Notes: generated from the letters alone by a model not told the origin. A DNA stretch of 64,000 nt from [Borrelia] finlandensis (GCF_000181875.2 NZ_ABJZ02000005.1:1-64000); one strand, 5' to 3'. Positions 46,621 through 56,626 are shown, counted from the stretch's first letter. A program made the numbers and translations.

Positions 46621-47802
46621 TTAATTCTCCAAAACCTTAATACCCGGCAAAATTTTCCCTTCAAGATATTCAAGCGATGCACCACCGCCCGTTGAAACAT
46701 GAGTAATCTTATCAGATAAATTAAATTTATTAACAGCTGCAACAGAATCTCCACCGCCAACAACAGTTAAACCTGAGCAAGATGCTACCATTTCGGCAAC
46801 CTTAGCAGTCCCTTTTGAAAATGAATCAAATTCAAATACACCAAGAGGACCATTCCAAATTATAGTTTTGGCGGTTTTTACAACCTTTTCAATTTCTTTT
46901 AAAGTATTAGCTCCAATATCCATGCCAATCTTGTTTTCAGGAACATTAAAGGAATCAATATGCTCAGGAATTGAATTTTTGTTAAAATCATCAGCTACAA
47001 TATGATCAAGTGGTAAAATTACTTTAACGCCCAGCTCTTTTGCTTTCTTTAAAAAAGAAGATGCTATACCAATATATTCGTCCTCTAAAAGAGATTTGCC
47101 TATAGAATATCCTTCGGAATGCAAAAAAGTATAAGCCATTCCACCGCCAATCACAACTACATTTGACTTTGACAAAAGTGATTCTAGTACCGCAATCTTT
47201 GAAGAAACCTTAGAACCACCAATAATTGAAACAAATGGCCTTTCGGGATTTTTTAATATTCCACCAAGAAATTTATCTTCTTTTTCCATTAAAAATCCAC
47301 CAACAGATGGCAAATAATCAGCAACTCCCACAGTTGAAGCATGAGCTCTATGAGCTGCGCCAAAGGCATCATTTACAAAAACATCTCCATTTTCAGAAAG
47401 TTTTTTTGCAAAATTTTTATCGTTTTTCTCTTCTTCTGCATAAAACCTTACATTTTCAAGCAATACAACATCCCCATCCTTCATTTGCAAGGTACTATTT
47501 GCAACCTCGCTTCCAATACAATTAGAAAGCATCTTGACATCTTGGCCTAAAAGCTCTGACAATCTATTAGCAACCGGCTTAAGAGAATATTTAGGATTTT
47601 TCTTTCCATCTGGTCTACCCAAATGACTTACAAGCACAATCCTAGCTCCTCTTTCTTTTAAATACTCTATTGTAGGCAATGCTGCCTTAATTCTAGTATC
47701 ATCGCTAATGCTCCCCTCTTTCAGGGGAACATTAAAATCACATCTTACTAAAGCTCGCTTGCCCGCGAAGCTACTAAAGTCTTTCACTGTTTTTATTGAC
47801 AT
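46621..47802 (-). CDS. pgk: Phosphoglycerate kinase
   Basis: Transfers phosphate from 1,3-bisphosphoglycerate to ADP. 393 aa. Signature [33 protein letters not shown] (substrate side), [11 protein letters not shown] and the nucleotide-side GGGDSVAA and [14 protein letters not shown]. The middle gene of gap-pgk-tpiA, with 19 bp to gap and 1 bp to tpiA. Confidence 0.97.
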   Translation of the reverse strand: MSIKTVKDFSSFAGKRALVRCDFNVPLKEGSISDDTRIKAALPTIEYLKERGARIVLVSHLGRPDGKKNPKYSLKPVANRLSELLGQDVKMLSNCIGSEVANSTLQMKDGDVVLLENVRFYAEEEKNDKNFAKKLSENGDVFVNDAFGAAHRAHASTVGVADYLPSVGGFLMEKEDKFLGGILKNPERPFVSIIGGSKVSSKIAVLESLLSKSNVVVIGGGMAYTFLHSEGYSIGKSLLEDEYIGIASSFLKKAKELGVKVILPLDHIVADDFNKNSIPEHIDSFNVPENKIGMDIGANTLKEIEKVVKTAKTIIWNGPLGVFEFDSFSKGTAKVAEMVASCSGLTVVGGGDSVAAVNKFNLSDKITHVSTGGGASLEYLEGKILPGIKVLEN

Positions 47803-47821
47803 TTTATTACCTTAAGCTTAC

Positions 47822-48829
47822 TTATTTTACCAATTTTTGAGCAAGATCAACCACTCTTGTAGAATATCCAAACTCATTGTCATACCATGACAATACCTTT
47901 GCAAATCCATTTTCAAGAACCATTGTCTCAAGACCATCAACAATAGAAGAATGAGAATTCCCTTTTATATCTGAAGATACAATTGGATCTTCCGTGTACC
48001 CCAAAATACCTTTAAGCTCAGGCGTTTCTGATGCCTTCCTGAGCACAGAATTAATCTCTTCTTTTGTAACATCCTTTTTCTTGAGCTGAACTGTAAGGTC
48101 AACTATTGAACCTGTTGGCACAGGCACCCTCATTGAAGTACCATTCAACTTACCCTTAAGTTCAGGCAAAACAAGCCCAACAGCTTTTGCAGCACCGGTT
48201 GAAGTTGGAATAATAGAAAGTGCAGCAGCTCTTGCTCGTCTAAGATCAGAATGAGGAAGATCCAAAATTCTTTGATCATTAGTATAAGCATGAACTGTTG
48301 TCATAAGCCCTTGTTCAATTCCAAATGATTCATGAAGTACTTTTGCAAGAGGAGCCAAGCAATTGGTTGTACATGAAGCATTTGACACGGCCTTTAAATC
48401 AGAATTAATATCGTGATCATTTACACCAAGAACTATTGTTTTAATCTCGTCTTTAGCAGGAACTGTTAAAATAACTTTCTTAGCCCCAGCATGATTCACA
48501 TGATCAAGATATCCCCCTTTATCACTAGTTGCTGATGAAAAAACACCTGTTGACTCAATTACAACATCAATTCCAAGCTTTGCCCAAGGAAGATTTTTTG
48601 GGTCTCTCTCAGCAATAATTTTTATTTCTCTTCCATCCACAACAATGGCACCATCTCTTGACTCAACTTTTTTATTATATACCCCAAAAGTCGAATCATA
48701 CTTTAAAAGATGTGCAAGAGTTTTAGGATCTGTTAAATCATTTATTGCGACAATATCAATTCCTCTTTCAAAAGCAATCTTAAAAACATTTCTACCAATA
48801 CGCCCAAAGCCATTAATAGCCAATTTCAT
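47822..48829 (-). CDS. gap: Glyceraldehyde-3-phosphate dehydrogenase
   Basis: 335 aa. NAD-binding GFGRIGR at residues 7-13, catalytic Cys in [12 protein letters not shown], and phosphate site motifs [17 protein letters not shown] and [12 protein letters not shown]. It oxidises G3P to 1,3-bisphosphoglycerate. GGAGG precedes the ATG. It is the first gene of the glycolytic operon and has its own promoter immediately upstream. Confidence 0.97.
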   Translation of the reverse strand: MKLAINGFGRIGRNVFKIAFERGIDIVAINDLTDPKTLAHLLKYDSTFGVYNKKVESRDGAIVVDGREIKIIAERDPKNLPWAKLGIDVVIESTGVFSSATSDKGGYLDHVNHAGAKKVILTVPAKDEIKTIVLGVNDHDINSDLKAVSNASCTTNCLAPLAKVLHESFGIEQGLMTTVHAYTNDQRILDLPHSDLRRARAAALSIIPTSTGAAKAVGLVLPELKGKLNGTSMRVPVPTGSIVDLTVQLKKKDVTKEEINSVLRKASETPELKGILGYTEDPIVSSDIKGNSHSSIVDGLETMVLENGFAKVLSWYDNEFGYSTRVVDLAQKLVK

Positions 48830-48870
48830 ACAAAATCCTCCAATTTTTTGATTTTATTCTCACTAGAATT

Positions 48871-48900
48871 ATTAAATCACAAATTAACAACAAGTGTCAA
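48871..48900 (-). promoter_or_regulatory. Promoter of the gap-pgk-tpiA operon
   Basis: On the minus strand: perfect TTGACA (48900-48895), an 18-bp spacer, and TTTAAT (48876-48871). The -35 box begins 2 bp after the stop of the upstream TPR gene. The leader would be about 35 nt, ending in GGAGG before the gap ATG. Confidence 0.6.
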
Positions 48901-48901
48901 A

Positions 48902-50872
48902 CTATCTTTTTATAAGCACAGTGGCTCCTTCTTGAATATAATCCTTTAAAAAGGTAGAAGATTTTATAATGCCTCTGGAGATATAATCACTTATATCCTC
49001 AATTAAAATCTCGCCTAAAATATCTGATTTTTTGTAAACAATAAAACCAGAATCTCTGGTATCACCGTTTAAAGCACCTTCTTTAAGAATCAAAAAAACA
49101 TCGCCTTTTACAACACCGTTTACTTGGCCAAGATTAATAAGAGCATCGTCATTTTTAATTTGAAGAATCTTTCCTTTTTTGGGCAAATAATCATGAAAAT
49201 CTTTTGAAAGAGAATTTAAAGCATTGCTTAAATAATTAACACCTCCCACATCATAAGAGAAAGAAACAACCTTAATCCCTGTTTTACCTGAAAAAATATT
49301 CACTACCAAGGTAGCTGTATTTTTCAAAATATCTGCCTTAAAATCAAAAATTAAAAATAAATCCAAATTATTATTTCTTGAATAAGAAAACCCTTCAGAA
49401 AAATTATTAATCAGATAGTCTCTATTTTTATTGTAATCAAAATTATAGTTAACTATTTCCATATTTAAATTACGCTCAAGCACCCTTTCAGCGTATCTCA
49501 ATATCAAATCATTTGCCCCAAAAAACTTACTCTCACTTTGAGTAAAAATAGCCATTTTATAAACCACTCTGTCATCGTAAAGCTTATTAAAATCAGCAAT
49601 GCTTTTGTATCCGTATTTATAAAATAAAGACCTTCTAACATCAAAAGACACAACATCGTAAAAATCTAAAATTCTAGAATCAGTAGAATTTCTTTGTTTT
49701 GCTAAATAAAAAAGCTGCTCATATGCCATAATATCTAAATTCATAAGCTTGTATATTTTTGAAAGCAAAAACCTAGCACTATCATTATCAGGCCAAATAT
49801 CAACAGCATTTTTTGCATTAAACAATGCTTTGTTTAAATTTAAAGATTTAAAAGCTTTAAGCCCCTCATTTTCATAATGCTTAGAAATCCTAGCATTGGA
49901 ATTATTTTTCAAAAAATTTCTAAAATTAGATGCAAAAAAACTCTCCTCAAGAGCAATATTATAAAATTCTAAATCTTTTTTGAGATTTTTAGCTCGCTCT
50001 AAATATAAAATAGCCTTTTCAATATCTCTAAATTTTAAGTAAGAATACCCCAATAAATAATAAAGCTCATCAGAATCTTTATTAACTAAAATAGCTTTCT
50101 GCAATGCTTCTATTGCATCCTCATATTTAAATTCATGCAAATAAACAAGCGCAAGCAATCGATACGCATCAACAACTCCAAAATCTTTGTAAGAGCTTTC
50201 AATTAAAGCCAAATAATTTAAAGCATACTTTTCAGCAAGCCCCAAATTATTAATACTAATATAAAATTCAGCGACTCTTTTATGAAAATCTGGAAAAGAT
50301 AAAAAATTTACCCTGACTTTATTTATCAAATGTCTAATCTTGTCATGCATTCCTAGCCTTTGATAAATGTCAATAAGATGCTCAAAAGCACTATAATTAT
50401 TTTGACTATAATCAAGAATAGATAAATAATAATTAGCAGCAGCTATAAATAATCCATTTTTTTCAAAAATTGAAGCAAGTCCAACCAAAGCATCAATATT
50501 ATTCCTTTGTTTAACTAAAACCTCAGAATAGATTTTTTTTGCTTGATCAATTTTATCGTTTTTTAACAATATATTTGCATAAAGAATTTTATACTCGGTG
50601 TCCTTATTAGACATTTTAGAGGCTTTCTCTATAAAAAATTGTGCTTGAGTATATATCTTAAGGGAATAGTAAATTGATGCAATAAATTTATAAGCTTCAT
50701 AATAATTGGGATTAATTTTTATAGCCTCAACAAGCTCATCAATAGCATCATAATACCTTTTAGATAAATAATACTCATTAGCCCTTTGATAATGTCCTAA
50801 TGCTGTAGTATCACTTCCTAATAGAACACTAAAATTAAAAAGGAATAACATTAAAAACCAATTAAAATTCAT
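48902..50872 (-). CDS. Exported TPR-repeat protein
   Basis: 656 aa. A signal peptide (1-19) is followed by about ten tetratricopeptide repeats over residues 20-430 (ALGHYQRANEYYLSKRYYDA, YKFIASIYYSLKIYTQA, LYYLLGYSYLKFRDIEKA and similar). The last 220 residues are different: a mixed alpha/beta domain (about 435-570) and a C-terminal SH3-like barrel (LINLGQVNGVVKGDVFLILKE). This end resembles FlgT/CsgG-type periplasmic domains, an inference. The stop overlaps nothing, but the start overlaps the CorC-like gene stop by 4 bp. Confidence 0.75.
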   Translation of the reverse strand: MNFNWFLMLFLFNFSVLLGSDTTALGHYQRANEYYLSKRYYDAIDELVEAIKINPNYYEAYKFIASIYYSLKIYTQAQFFIEKASKMSNKDTEYKILYANILLKNDKIDQAKKIYSEVLVKQRNNIDALVGLASIFEKNGLFIAAANYYLSILDYSQNNYSAFEHLIDIYQRLGMHDKIRHLINKVRVNFLSFPDFHKRVAEFYISINNLGLAEKYALNYLALIESSYKDFGVVDAYRLLALVYLHEFKYEDAIEALQKAILVNKDSDELYYLLGYSYLKFRDIEKAILYLERAKNLKKDLEFYNIALEESFFASNFRNFLKNNSNARISKHYENEGLKAFKSLNLNKALFNAKNAVDIWPDNDSARFLLSKIYKLMNLDIMAYEQLFYLAKQRNSTDSRILDFYDVVSFDVRRSLFYKYGYKSIADFNKLYDDRVVYKMAIFTQSESKFFGANDLILRYAERVLERNLNMEIVNYNFDYNKNRDYLINNFSEGFSYSRNNNLDLFLIFDFKADILKNTATLVVNIFSGKTGIKVVSFSYDVGGVNYLSNALNSLSKDFHDYLPKKGKILQIKNDDALINLGQVNGVVKGDVFLILKEGALNGDTRDSGFIVYKKSDILGEILIEDISDYISRGIIKSSTFLKDYIQEGATVLIKR

Positions 50873-51648
50873 AAACCTTCCTTCTCGGAAATCTTTATCA
50901 CCTTAATATTTCTTTGATGCATATTTTTAATCGAAAAAACCAAATTGTTATATTCCACCTTTTCATTTTTCAAAGGAATCCTCCCAAAAAGATCATAAAC
51001 GAAACCGCCAAGAGTATCAAAGTCTCCATTTGGCAAATTTAAATTAAGCTTCTCATTTAAATCCTCTATTAAAATTCTTGCATCACAAAGATAAGATCCA
51101 TCATCAAGATGAACTATTTCATCAAGCTCATTGTCAAATTCATCTTGAATGTCACCTACTATCTCTTCAAGAATATCTTCAAGGGTTACAAGCCCCGAAA
51201 CCCCACCATACTCATCAACCACAATTGCAATATGAACATGATTTTCTTGAAATTCTTTTAAAAGAGAGTCTGTTTTTTTGCTTTCGGGGACAAACATAAC
51301 CTTTCGCATAATATCTTTTAAGTCTATTTCGTAGAAATCTTTTTTACACATATGCAATAGTATGTCTCTTGTATGAATTATCCCAACAATATTGTCAATG
51401 GTACCATGATACACAGGAAATCTTGAATGACTGCTAGATGTTACAACTTTTAAAAGCTCGTCCTTGCTCTTAGCATAATCAACAAATATAACTCCTATCC
51501 TAGGAATCATAATCTCTTTTACAATAGTCTCTTTAAGCGCATTGAAATTTTTTATCAAAGAAGTTTCAATATTCGACTTATCTTCAAGATCATTTTCTGG
51601 GCTTCCTTTTTTCTTCTTTTTGTTTTTAAAATTAAAAAATCCCAACAT
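50869..51648 (-). CDS. CorC/TlyC-like CBS-pair protein
   Basis: 259 aa. Two CBS domains (about 45-165: MIPRIGVIFVDYAKSKDELL, HSRFPVYHGTIDNIVGIIHTRDI, HIAIVVDEYGGVSGLVTLEDIL) and a C-terminal CorC/HlyC domain (GDFDTLGGFVYDLFGRIP). There is no DUF21 membrane part, so it is the soluble CorC type. Such proteins influence Mg/Co efflux; the hemolysin name used for TlyC relatives is not supported by anything seen here. It starts 1 bp after the ybeY stop. Confidence 0.88.
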   Translation of the reverse strand: MLGFFNFKNKKKKKGSPENDLEDKSNIETSLIKNFNALKETIVKEIMIPRIGVIFVDYAKSKDELLKVVTSSSHSRFPVYHGTIDNIVGIIHTRDILLHMCKKDFYEIDLKDIMRKVMFVPESKKTDSLLKEFQENHVHIAIVVDEYGGVSGLVTLEDILEEIVGDIQDEFDNELDEIVHLDDGSYLCDARILIEDLNEKLNLNLPNGDFDTLGGFVYDLFGRIPLKNEKVEYNNLVFSIKNMHQRNIKVIKISEKEGL

Positions 51649-52116
51649 CTAAAATACCCTTTTATTTTCTTTTAAGATATTTTCTTGAAGAATCAACATA
51701 CCTTCCTTTTGAAAATCATTGGTTTCATGTTTATATCCCATTAAATGCAAAATCCCATGAATAGTAACACGTTGAAGTTCTTCATAAATTTCAACATTAA
51801 ACTCTTGAGCACTAAATTTTAAATATTCAAAAGATATTACAAGATCTCCTTGTATTTTACAATTTATGCCATCAACCAAATCTTCGTTAAGCTCATTATG
51901 TTCATTATAATTAAAAGAGAGAACATCGGTTGGCTCGTTTTTGTTTCTAAATTTATTGTTCAATTCTTGTATATAAGCATTATCACAAAGAATAACTGAA
52001 AGTTCAAAATCGCTAATAGAAAGAGTATTCAAAACAGATACAATAAAATCATAAAAAACACTAAGATGTTCAAATTTAATATTTTCCACCAATAAATTCA
52101 AATCAGATTCGGACAA
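51649..52116 (-). CDS. ybeY: Endoribonuclease YbeY
   Basis: 155 aa. The zinc site [11 protein letters not shown] gives the HxxxHxxxxxH pattern; [11 protein letters not shown] is the other family motif. YbeY takes part in 16S rRNA 3' maturation and 70S quality control. The start is TTG 52116 with AGGG about 10 nt upstream. It is 1 bp from the CorC-like gene, a common pairing in bacteria. Confidence 0.93.
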   Translation of the reverse strand: MSESDLNLLVENIKFEHLSVFYDFIVSVLNTLSISDFELSVILCDNAYIQELNNKFRNKNEPTDVLSFNYNEHNELNEDLVDGINCKIQGDLVISFEYLKFSAQEFNVEIYEELQRVTIHGILHLMGYKHETNDFQKEGMLILQENILKENKRVF

Positions 52117-52161
52117 ATTAAATATACCCTAAAATAATCCATATATAACTTACAAGTATGA

Positions 52162-52181
52162 TTAATTGCTATAGCAATTAA
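52162..52181. repeat. 20-bp perfect palindrome between trxA and ybeY
   Basis: TTAATTGCTATAGCAATTAA is fully self-complementary. On the minus strand no U run follows, so it is not a classic terminator for trxA. It could be a processing site, a weak attenuator or an operator. Confidence 0.35.
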
Positions 52182-52199
52182 ATTATTTTATTTTGCAAA

Positions 52200-52553
52200 C
52201 TAAAAACCAAAAAAATCCTTAATTATGTTTTCAAAAGCATCTTCTTGTAAAAAGCCAACAGAAACCTTTGGCTTGCCATCAACAGGAATAAAAAGAATAG
52301 TTGGAAGACTTTGTACTCCAATCGCAGAAGAAATATCTTGTTCCTTGTCTGTATCTACTTTGTAAAAATCAATGCTATTCTCGTACTTTTTAGAAAGTTT
52401 TTCAAAAATCGGAGAAAGCATTTTACATGGACCACACCAATTAGCATAAAAATCAATTATTGCGGGCCTATCGCCTCTAAAACTCCACTCTTTATTATTT
52501 TTATAATCAAAAACTTTAACAACAAAATCTTCTTCGGTTAAAGAAATAGCCAT
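52200..52553 (-). CDS. trxA: Thioredoxin
   Basis: 117 aa, active site WCGPC at residues 39-43 in FYANWCGPCKML, and the cis-Pro in QSLPTILF. The normal N-terminal region is replaced by a longer strand (about 10 extra residues). A TATAAT (52589-52584, minus strand) lies 30 bp upstream. It reduces disulfides; Borrelia uses a thioredoxin and CoA-disulfide system. Confidence 0.93.
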   Translation of the reverse strand: MAISLTEEDFVVKVFDYKNNKEWSFRGDRPAIIDFYANWCGPCKMLSPIFEKLSKKYENSIDFYKVDTDKEQDISSAIGVQSLPTILFIPVDGKPKVSVGFLQEDAFENIIKDFFGF

Positions 52554-52626
52554 ATATTTTACATGCCCCCCTATCGACTTAAAATTATATCACAAATACA
52601 ATATTAATAATAAGGAATTATAAGAA

Positions 52627-53343
52627 ATGAATCTAATGTTAATAACTTTTAATGAATTTAAAACAGGAATTTTACTCAATGACACTAGGGCAGAACATCT
52701 TGTTAAAATCTTAAAATTAAAAGATAACGACAAATTTAAATTTGGTATTCTTGGAGAAAAGAATATTTACCACTGCATTTACAAAAAAGATAAAAAACTA
52801 TTTTTCAAGAAAATCTTTAAAATAGGTGAATCTAATAAACTTAAAAAATTATATGTGCTAATTGGAATGATAAGACCAATTGTTGCCAAAAGAATCATAA
52901 AAGAACTTGCTAGCATTGGAATATACAAAATATTTTTTTTTAACACTGAGCTTACTGAAAAATCATATTTAAATTCTAAAATCTTTAAAAACAATGATTT
53001 CAAAAAACATTTAATAGACGGAGCAATGCAAGGAGAAATAACATACTTACCAAAAATAAAAATTATGAAAAATTTGAAAGACAGCCTTAAATATATTCAA
53101 CAAGAAAATTTTGAAATAAAAATATTGCTTGAAAAAAATAGTGAAAAAAATTTAATTGATATAGAACAAATAAACAATGCAGCCATTATTGTGGGACCTG
53201 AGAGAGGATTTACAGAAAAAGAAAAACAATTAATATCGCAATATAATTTTTCCTCTTACAGTATATCCACAAACACCCTAAGAACAGAAACAGCCACAAT
53301 TGCTGCATCTATTATTACAGCATCAAAACTAATTAATATGTGA
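52627..53343 (+). CDS. rsmE: 16S rRNA (uracil1498-N3)-methyltransferase
   Basis: 238 aa SPOUT-family enzyme. N-terminal PUA-like domain (NDTRAEHLVKILKLKDNDKF) and the trefoil-knot SAM site AAIIVGPERGFTEKEKQLI, then STNTLRTETATIAASII. A single plus-strand gene between two minus-strand groups, with its own short promoter region. Confidence 0.92.
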   Translation: MNLMLITFNEFKTGILLNDTRAEHLVKILKLKDNDKFKFGILGEKNIYHCIYKKDKKLFFKKIFKIGESNKLKKLYVLIGMIRPIVAKRIIKELASIGIYKIFFFNTELTEKSYLNSKIFKNNDFKKHLIDGAMQGEITYLPKIKIMKNLKDSLKYIQQENFEIKILLEKNSEKNLIDIEQINNAAIIVGPERGFTEKEKQLISQYNFSSYSISTNTLRTETATIAASIITASKLINM

Positions 53344-53396
53344 TTTTATATTAGAAATTTTTTTATCATTTTAAATCAATATGTTTTTGAGCACAA

Positions 53397-54404
53397 TTAA
53401 TTTATAACTGTTTGATTAATCAGCTTATCATAAATATAAAGCTCAATCATAGAACCTTTGTTAACCTCATAGGGCAACTTAATCAATCCTCCCCTTGACT
53501 TAAAAGAATAAATCAAAGAATTTTTACCATCCACGCCTTTTAACCTAACAGATATATCAACATAAGATGGATGTTGTCTTAATTTATAAGTCAAAATTCC
53601 AAAAACAATTTTATTGTCAACCTTGGGCTTTGCAATAGTAATTAAAATTTTATCTGATTCATTTATTTTGGTTCCAGGCGGAATAGACTGAGAAATAATA
53701 TTTCCAAAATCGCCGATATTTGCCAAATCAATGTCAAAGTTAATGCTATCGCTTAAAAGAGAAGCAATTGCATCTTTATAATAAATTCCAACATAATTTT
53801 TAACATGTTTGTCCAAATGATCTTTACCCTTACTAATTAAAAATTGAAGATCCGTTAAACTTGATATTTGACTACCCGGTGATGGATTTTGACTAATTAT
53901 TATTCCTTTTGGCAATTCGCTCTCAACCTCAAGAGGTTGAAGAATATGGTAAAGTAATTTAGAATTATCAAAAGAATTGGCCTTTAAATTAATAATAACA
54001 TCGTCAATGTTTTTACCAATAAAACTATCAACTCTGTTTATTATAGCCCCTTTGCTAATGAAAATTATAACCTTATTGCCATGTCTTAAAACAGTACCTG
54101 GTTTTGGACCCTGATCTATTACTTTCCCTTTATCAAGAGCACTTGAAGAAAATTTAAATTCAATGTGCGGAATCAACTCTTTTCTCTGCAATTCAAGAAC
54201 AGCATCCTCAATAGCAAGAGAATAAAGATTTGGAACGACTGTAATCTCATTATTTTCTAAAACCATAAAGAAAATTGCAAAAGAAACAATTAAAGATCCA
54301 AAAATAACTAAAAGCAATGCCTTAATTGTGGTTTTGGGCAAAATCAACATTTCATTATTGTAATTTTTGTCACTCTGAGTCAGATCTAATTTATTTTTAA
54401 ACAA
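53397..54404 (-). CDS. Membrane-anchored protein with three PASTA domains and no kinase
   Basis: 335 aa from TTG 54404. A cytosolic tail, one membrane helix (about 27-49, IKALLLVIFGSLIVSFAIFF), then three PASTA repeats (about 55-120, 121-195 and 196-265; for example VIDQGPKPGTVLRHGNKVII and IISQSIPPGTKINESDKILI), and a beta-rich C-terminus. PASTA domains bind cell-wall muropeptides, usually on Ser/Thr kinases or PBPs; no such domain is fused here. TTG 54404 has a poorly spaced binding site. An in-frame ATT at 54458, 4 nt after GGGGGG and 9 bp after the fmt stop, would add 18 residues and may be the true start. Confidence 0.8.
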   Translation of the reverse strand: MFKNKLDLTQSDKNYNNEMLILPKTTIKALLLVIFGSLIVSFAIFFMVLENNEITVVPNLYSLAIEDAVLELQRKELIPHIEFKFSSSALDKGKVIDQGPKPGTVLRHGNKVIIFISKGAIINRVDSFIGKNIDDVIINLKANSFDNSKLLYHILQPLEVESELPKGIIISQNPSPGSQISSLTDLQFLISKGKDHLDKHVKNYVGIYYKDAIASLLSDSINFDIDLANIGDFGNIISQSIPPGTKINESDKILITIAKPKVDNKIVFGILTYKLRQHPSYVDISVRLKGVDGKNSLIYSFKSRGGLIKLPYEVNKGSMIELYIYDKLINQTVIN

Positions 54405-54467
54405 TTCCTCTTCATTAGAAAATTTATTTTCTAGATTGTCATTATTATTAAAACTAATATATCCCCC

Positions 54468-55406
54468 CTATTCTATTGAAGAAAACACTTGCCCTATTAG
54501 CTGCCTACTTCCATTATAAAAGGATTTAAAATCCAAAACCCTTCTTCCAGGTCTTTGAACTTCCAAAAGCAAAAGAATCCCTTTCCCGGTATTAACAAAT
54601 AATCCTTTTTCAGGATTAAAATCAACAATTTCTCCTATTTTTCTATTCTTATATAAATCTACCTCCAAAAAATCGGCACGATGAAAAATAATGTCATTAT
54701 AATCAAGCCTAGCTCTTACAAGTGGCCAAGGATTGCACGCATTAATTTTATTTTTAATCTCAAATGCACTTAAATTAAAATCTATAAATCCAGATTCTTT
54801 TTTTAAAAAAGAACAAAAAGTAGCTTCGCTTGATTTTTGAGGAATTCCCAAAAAACCCTTGCTAATTTTTTCCAAAGCTTCTAGAACAAGGCTTGGACTA
54901 AGGCTTGATACAAGTTTTGAAATATCATGACTTGTATCATAAGATCTTATTTTAAATTTTTTTTGCACTAAAATATTACCACTATCCATTTCTAAAGCCA
55001 TACTCTGAATAGTAACACCACTAACACAATCGCCATTTAAAATTGCAGATTGAATCGGAGAAACGCCTCTATATTTGGGCAAAAGAGAAGGATGAACATT
55101 AATACACCCCCTTGGAAAAAGATCTAAAAATTCTTTTTTAAAAATCTTGCCATAAGAAAAAACTAACATTAAATCTGGATTCAAACCCCTAACTAAATTT
55201 AATGCATTATCATTAAGAATCAAAAGATCAAGAACTTTAATATTCCTAGCAATAGCCTCTGACTTTATTACATTTTGACTTAACTTTTGTCCTCTACCCT
55301 TAGGTTTATCAGGCAAAGTCAAAACTCCCACTACTTCATAATGCTTTACAATCTCCTTGAAAACTTCTAAAGCAATAGAAGAAGAGCTTACAAAAAATAT
55401 TTTCAT
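54468..55406 (-). CDS. fmt: Methionyl-tRNA formyltransferase
   Basis: 312 aa. Formyl-THF site LMLVFSYGKIFKKE and NVHPSLLPKYRGVSPIQ with the catalytic His; TGVTIQ-type SGVTIQSMALEMDSG follows. It formylates initiator Met-tRNA using 10-formyl-THF from FolD. It overlaps def by 4 bp, the usual fmt/def pairing. Confidence 0.95.
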   Translation of the reverse strand: MKIFFVSSSSIALEVFKEIVKHYEVVGVLTLPDKPKGRGQKLSQNVIKSEAIARNIKVLDLLILNDNALNLVRGLNPDLMLVFSYGKIFKKEFLDLFPRGCINVHPSLLPKYRGVSPIQSAILNGDCVSGVTIQSMALEMDSGNILVQKKFKIRSYDTSHDISKLVSSLSPSLVLEALEKISKGFLGIPQKSSEATFCSFLKKESGFIDFNLSAFEIKNKINACNPWPLVRARLDYNDIIFHRADFLEVDLYKNRKIGEIVDFNPEKGLFVNTGKGILLLLEVQRPGRRVLDFKSFYNGSRQLIGQVFSSIE

Positions 55407-55900
55407 TTTGCCTTAAGCCCTCTTTCTCTCATATAAGGCTTTAATAATTTATTTTTTAACTTTTCTTCGTAATAATCAATAAAAAGAACTCCATTTAAAT
55501 GGTCCATTTCGTGCTGAATAATTCTTGCCAAAAAATCAGAGTTTTCTATAGTAAAAGATTTTCCATTCTCATCATGAAAGTTTATTACAACAGCCTTAGG
55601 CCTCATTAAATCATAATAAACTCCTGGGATACTTAAACACCCCTCTTTGTAAGAACTAAGCTCATAAGAGGTCTCTATGATTGAAGGATTGATAAAAACC
55701 AAAGGCCTTGCCATTTTATTCTCTCTAACTACAAAAAGCGCCAAATCAAGGCCTACTTGAGGAGCAGCAAGCCCAACCCCACCGCTAATATCCATCAATT
55801 CTATCATCTTTTTAGCATAATCTCTAATCTTATCGTCAATATTCTCGACTTGCTTTGTCTTAACACGAAGCAAATCATTAGGATAAAATACCATTTCCAT
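55403..55900 (-). CDS. def: Peptide deformylase
   Basis: 165 aa. The three metal/active-site motifs are GVGLAAPQVG, EGCLSIPG (with the Cys ligand) and QHEMDHLNGVLF (two His ligands and the catalytic Glu). It removes the formyl group from new proteins. Gene order def-fmt with 4-bp overlap. The thioredoxin-like gene ends 36 bp upstream. Confidence 0.96.
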   Translation of the reverse strand: MEMVFYPNDLLRVKTKQVENIDDKIRDYAKKMIELMDISGGVGLAAPQVGLDLALFVVRENKMARPLVFINPSIIETSYELSSYKEGCLSIPGVYYDLMRPKAVVINFHDENGKSFTIENSDFLARIIQHEMDHLNGVLFIDYYEEKLKNKLLKPYMRERGLKAK

Positions 55901-55936
55901 AAAACATCATCCCCCCTTTAAACAAAAAAAAGACAC

Positions 55937-56626
55937 TTATTTTATTTTTCCAAAAAGCTTCCATTCCTCATTTCCCAATAATGAAAAATAAATATTACCA
56001 ATCCTAGACTTAGGAATAGCATAAAGCTTGTTTTCATTAATATCTTTAAAAACTAAAAATTCTTTAAGATCTGTATCAAAAAGAACAAGCTTTCTGTCTT
56101 TACCATTAAACTTTAATCGCCAATCACCTTTTAATGTTTTGTAAAAAAAGGTTCTCTCATCAGCAGTATTAATTTCATAATCTTTTTGCTTTTTTAAAAC
56201 ACTTGTTGATTTTATAGCTCCCATAACATAGCTTAAAAAATCCTTATCAAATTGAACACTGCTCAAAACAGCTCCCACATAAGCTGCCTTTATTTGCTCA
56301 TTCTTAGAATCAACAAAAAAAATAGTTGGACTTTTTTGTAGATTAATTTTATTAAAAATTTCATTATCCTTATCAATAACTAAAAAAACACTTTTTCTAG
56401 ATACTTTGTGAATAATTTCACCATTTGTAAAAGAGTTTAAAAAACCTTTTATTAAATTTTCTTTAATATCTCTACCAACCAAAATTAAAACATTTTTATT
56501 CAATTTTTGAGCTTTTTTAATTGCAACCTCATAAGAACTCTCAAAAATAATATCTTCCGGTGGCAAAGAAAACAAATTTGAAAATCCTTGATTTAAAATC
56601 ATTAAAAATGCAATTATAAATCTCAT
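55937..56626 (-). CDS. Exported thioredoxin-fold protein without a CxxC site
   Basis: 229 aa. A signal peptide (about 1-19) is followed by a thioredoxin-like domain: AIKKAQKLNKNVLILVGRDIKENLI, FLVIDKDNEIFNKINLQKSPTIFFVDS. The position of WCxxC is VGRDIKENL, with no cysteine anywhere, while the cis-Pro (KSPTIFF) is kept. The C-terminal 80 residues are a beta-rich domain specific to these genomes. It is likely a periplasmic binding module. The start overlaps pepP by 4 bp. Confidence 0.65.
   Translation of the reverse strand: MRFIIAFLMILNQGFSNLFSLPPEDIIFESSYEVAIKKAQKLNKNVLILVGRDIKENLIKGFLNSFTNGEIIHKVSRKSVFLVIDKDNEIFNKINLQKSPTIFFVDSKNEQIKAAYVGAVLSSVQFDKDFLSYVMGAIKSTSVLKKQKDYEINTADERTFFYKTLKGDWRLKFNGKDRKLVLFDTDLKEFLVFKDINENKLYAIPKSRIGNIYFSLLGNEEWKLFGKIK

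Noticed and set aside
46620..46763. 48-codon upstream extension of the tpiA frame
   Set aside because: It lies inside pgk, has no family similarity, and ATG 46619 has a correctly spaced GGAG.
47226..47550. Open plus-strand frames of 99 and 69 codons inside pgk
   Set aside because: They are opposite-strand shadows; the His/Gln-rich product is an artefact of minus-strand codon bias.
50869..51648. Hemolysin role for the TlyC-like protein
   Set aside because: Only CBS and CorC domains are visible; these indicate ion-transport regulation, and nothing suggests membrane lysis.
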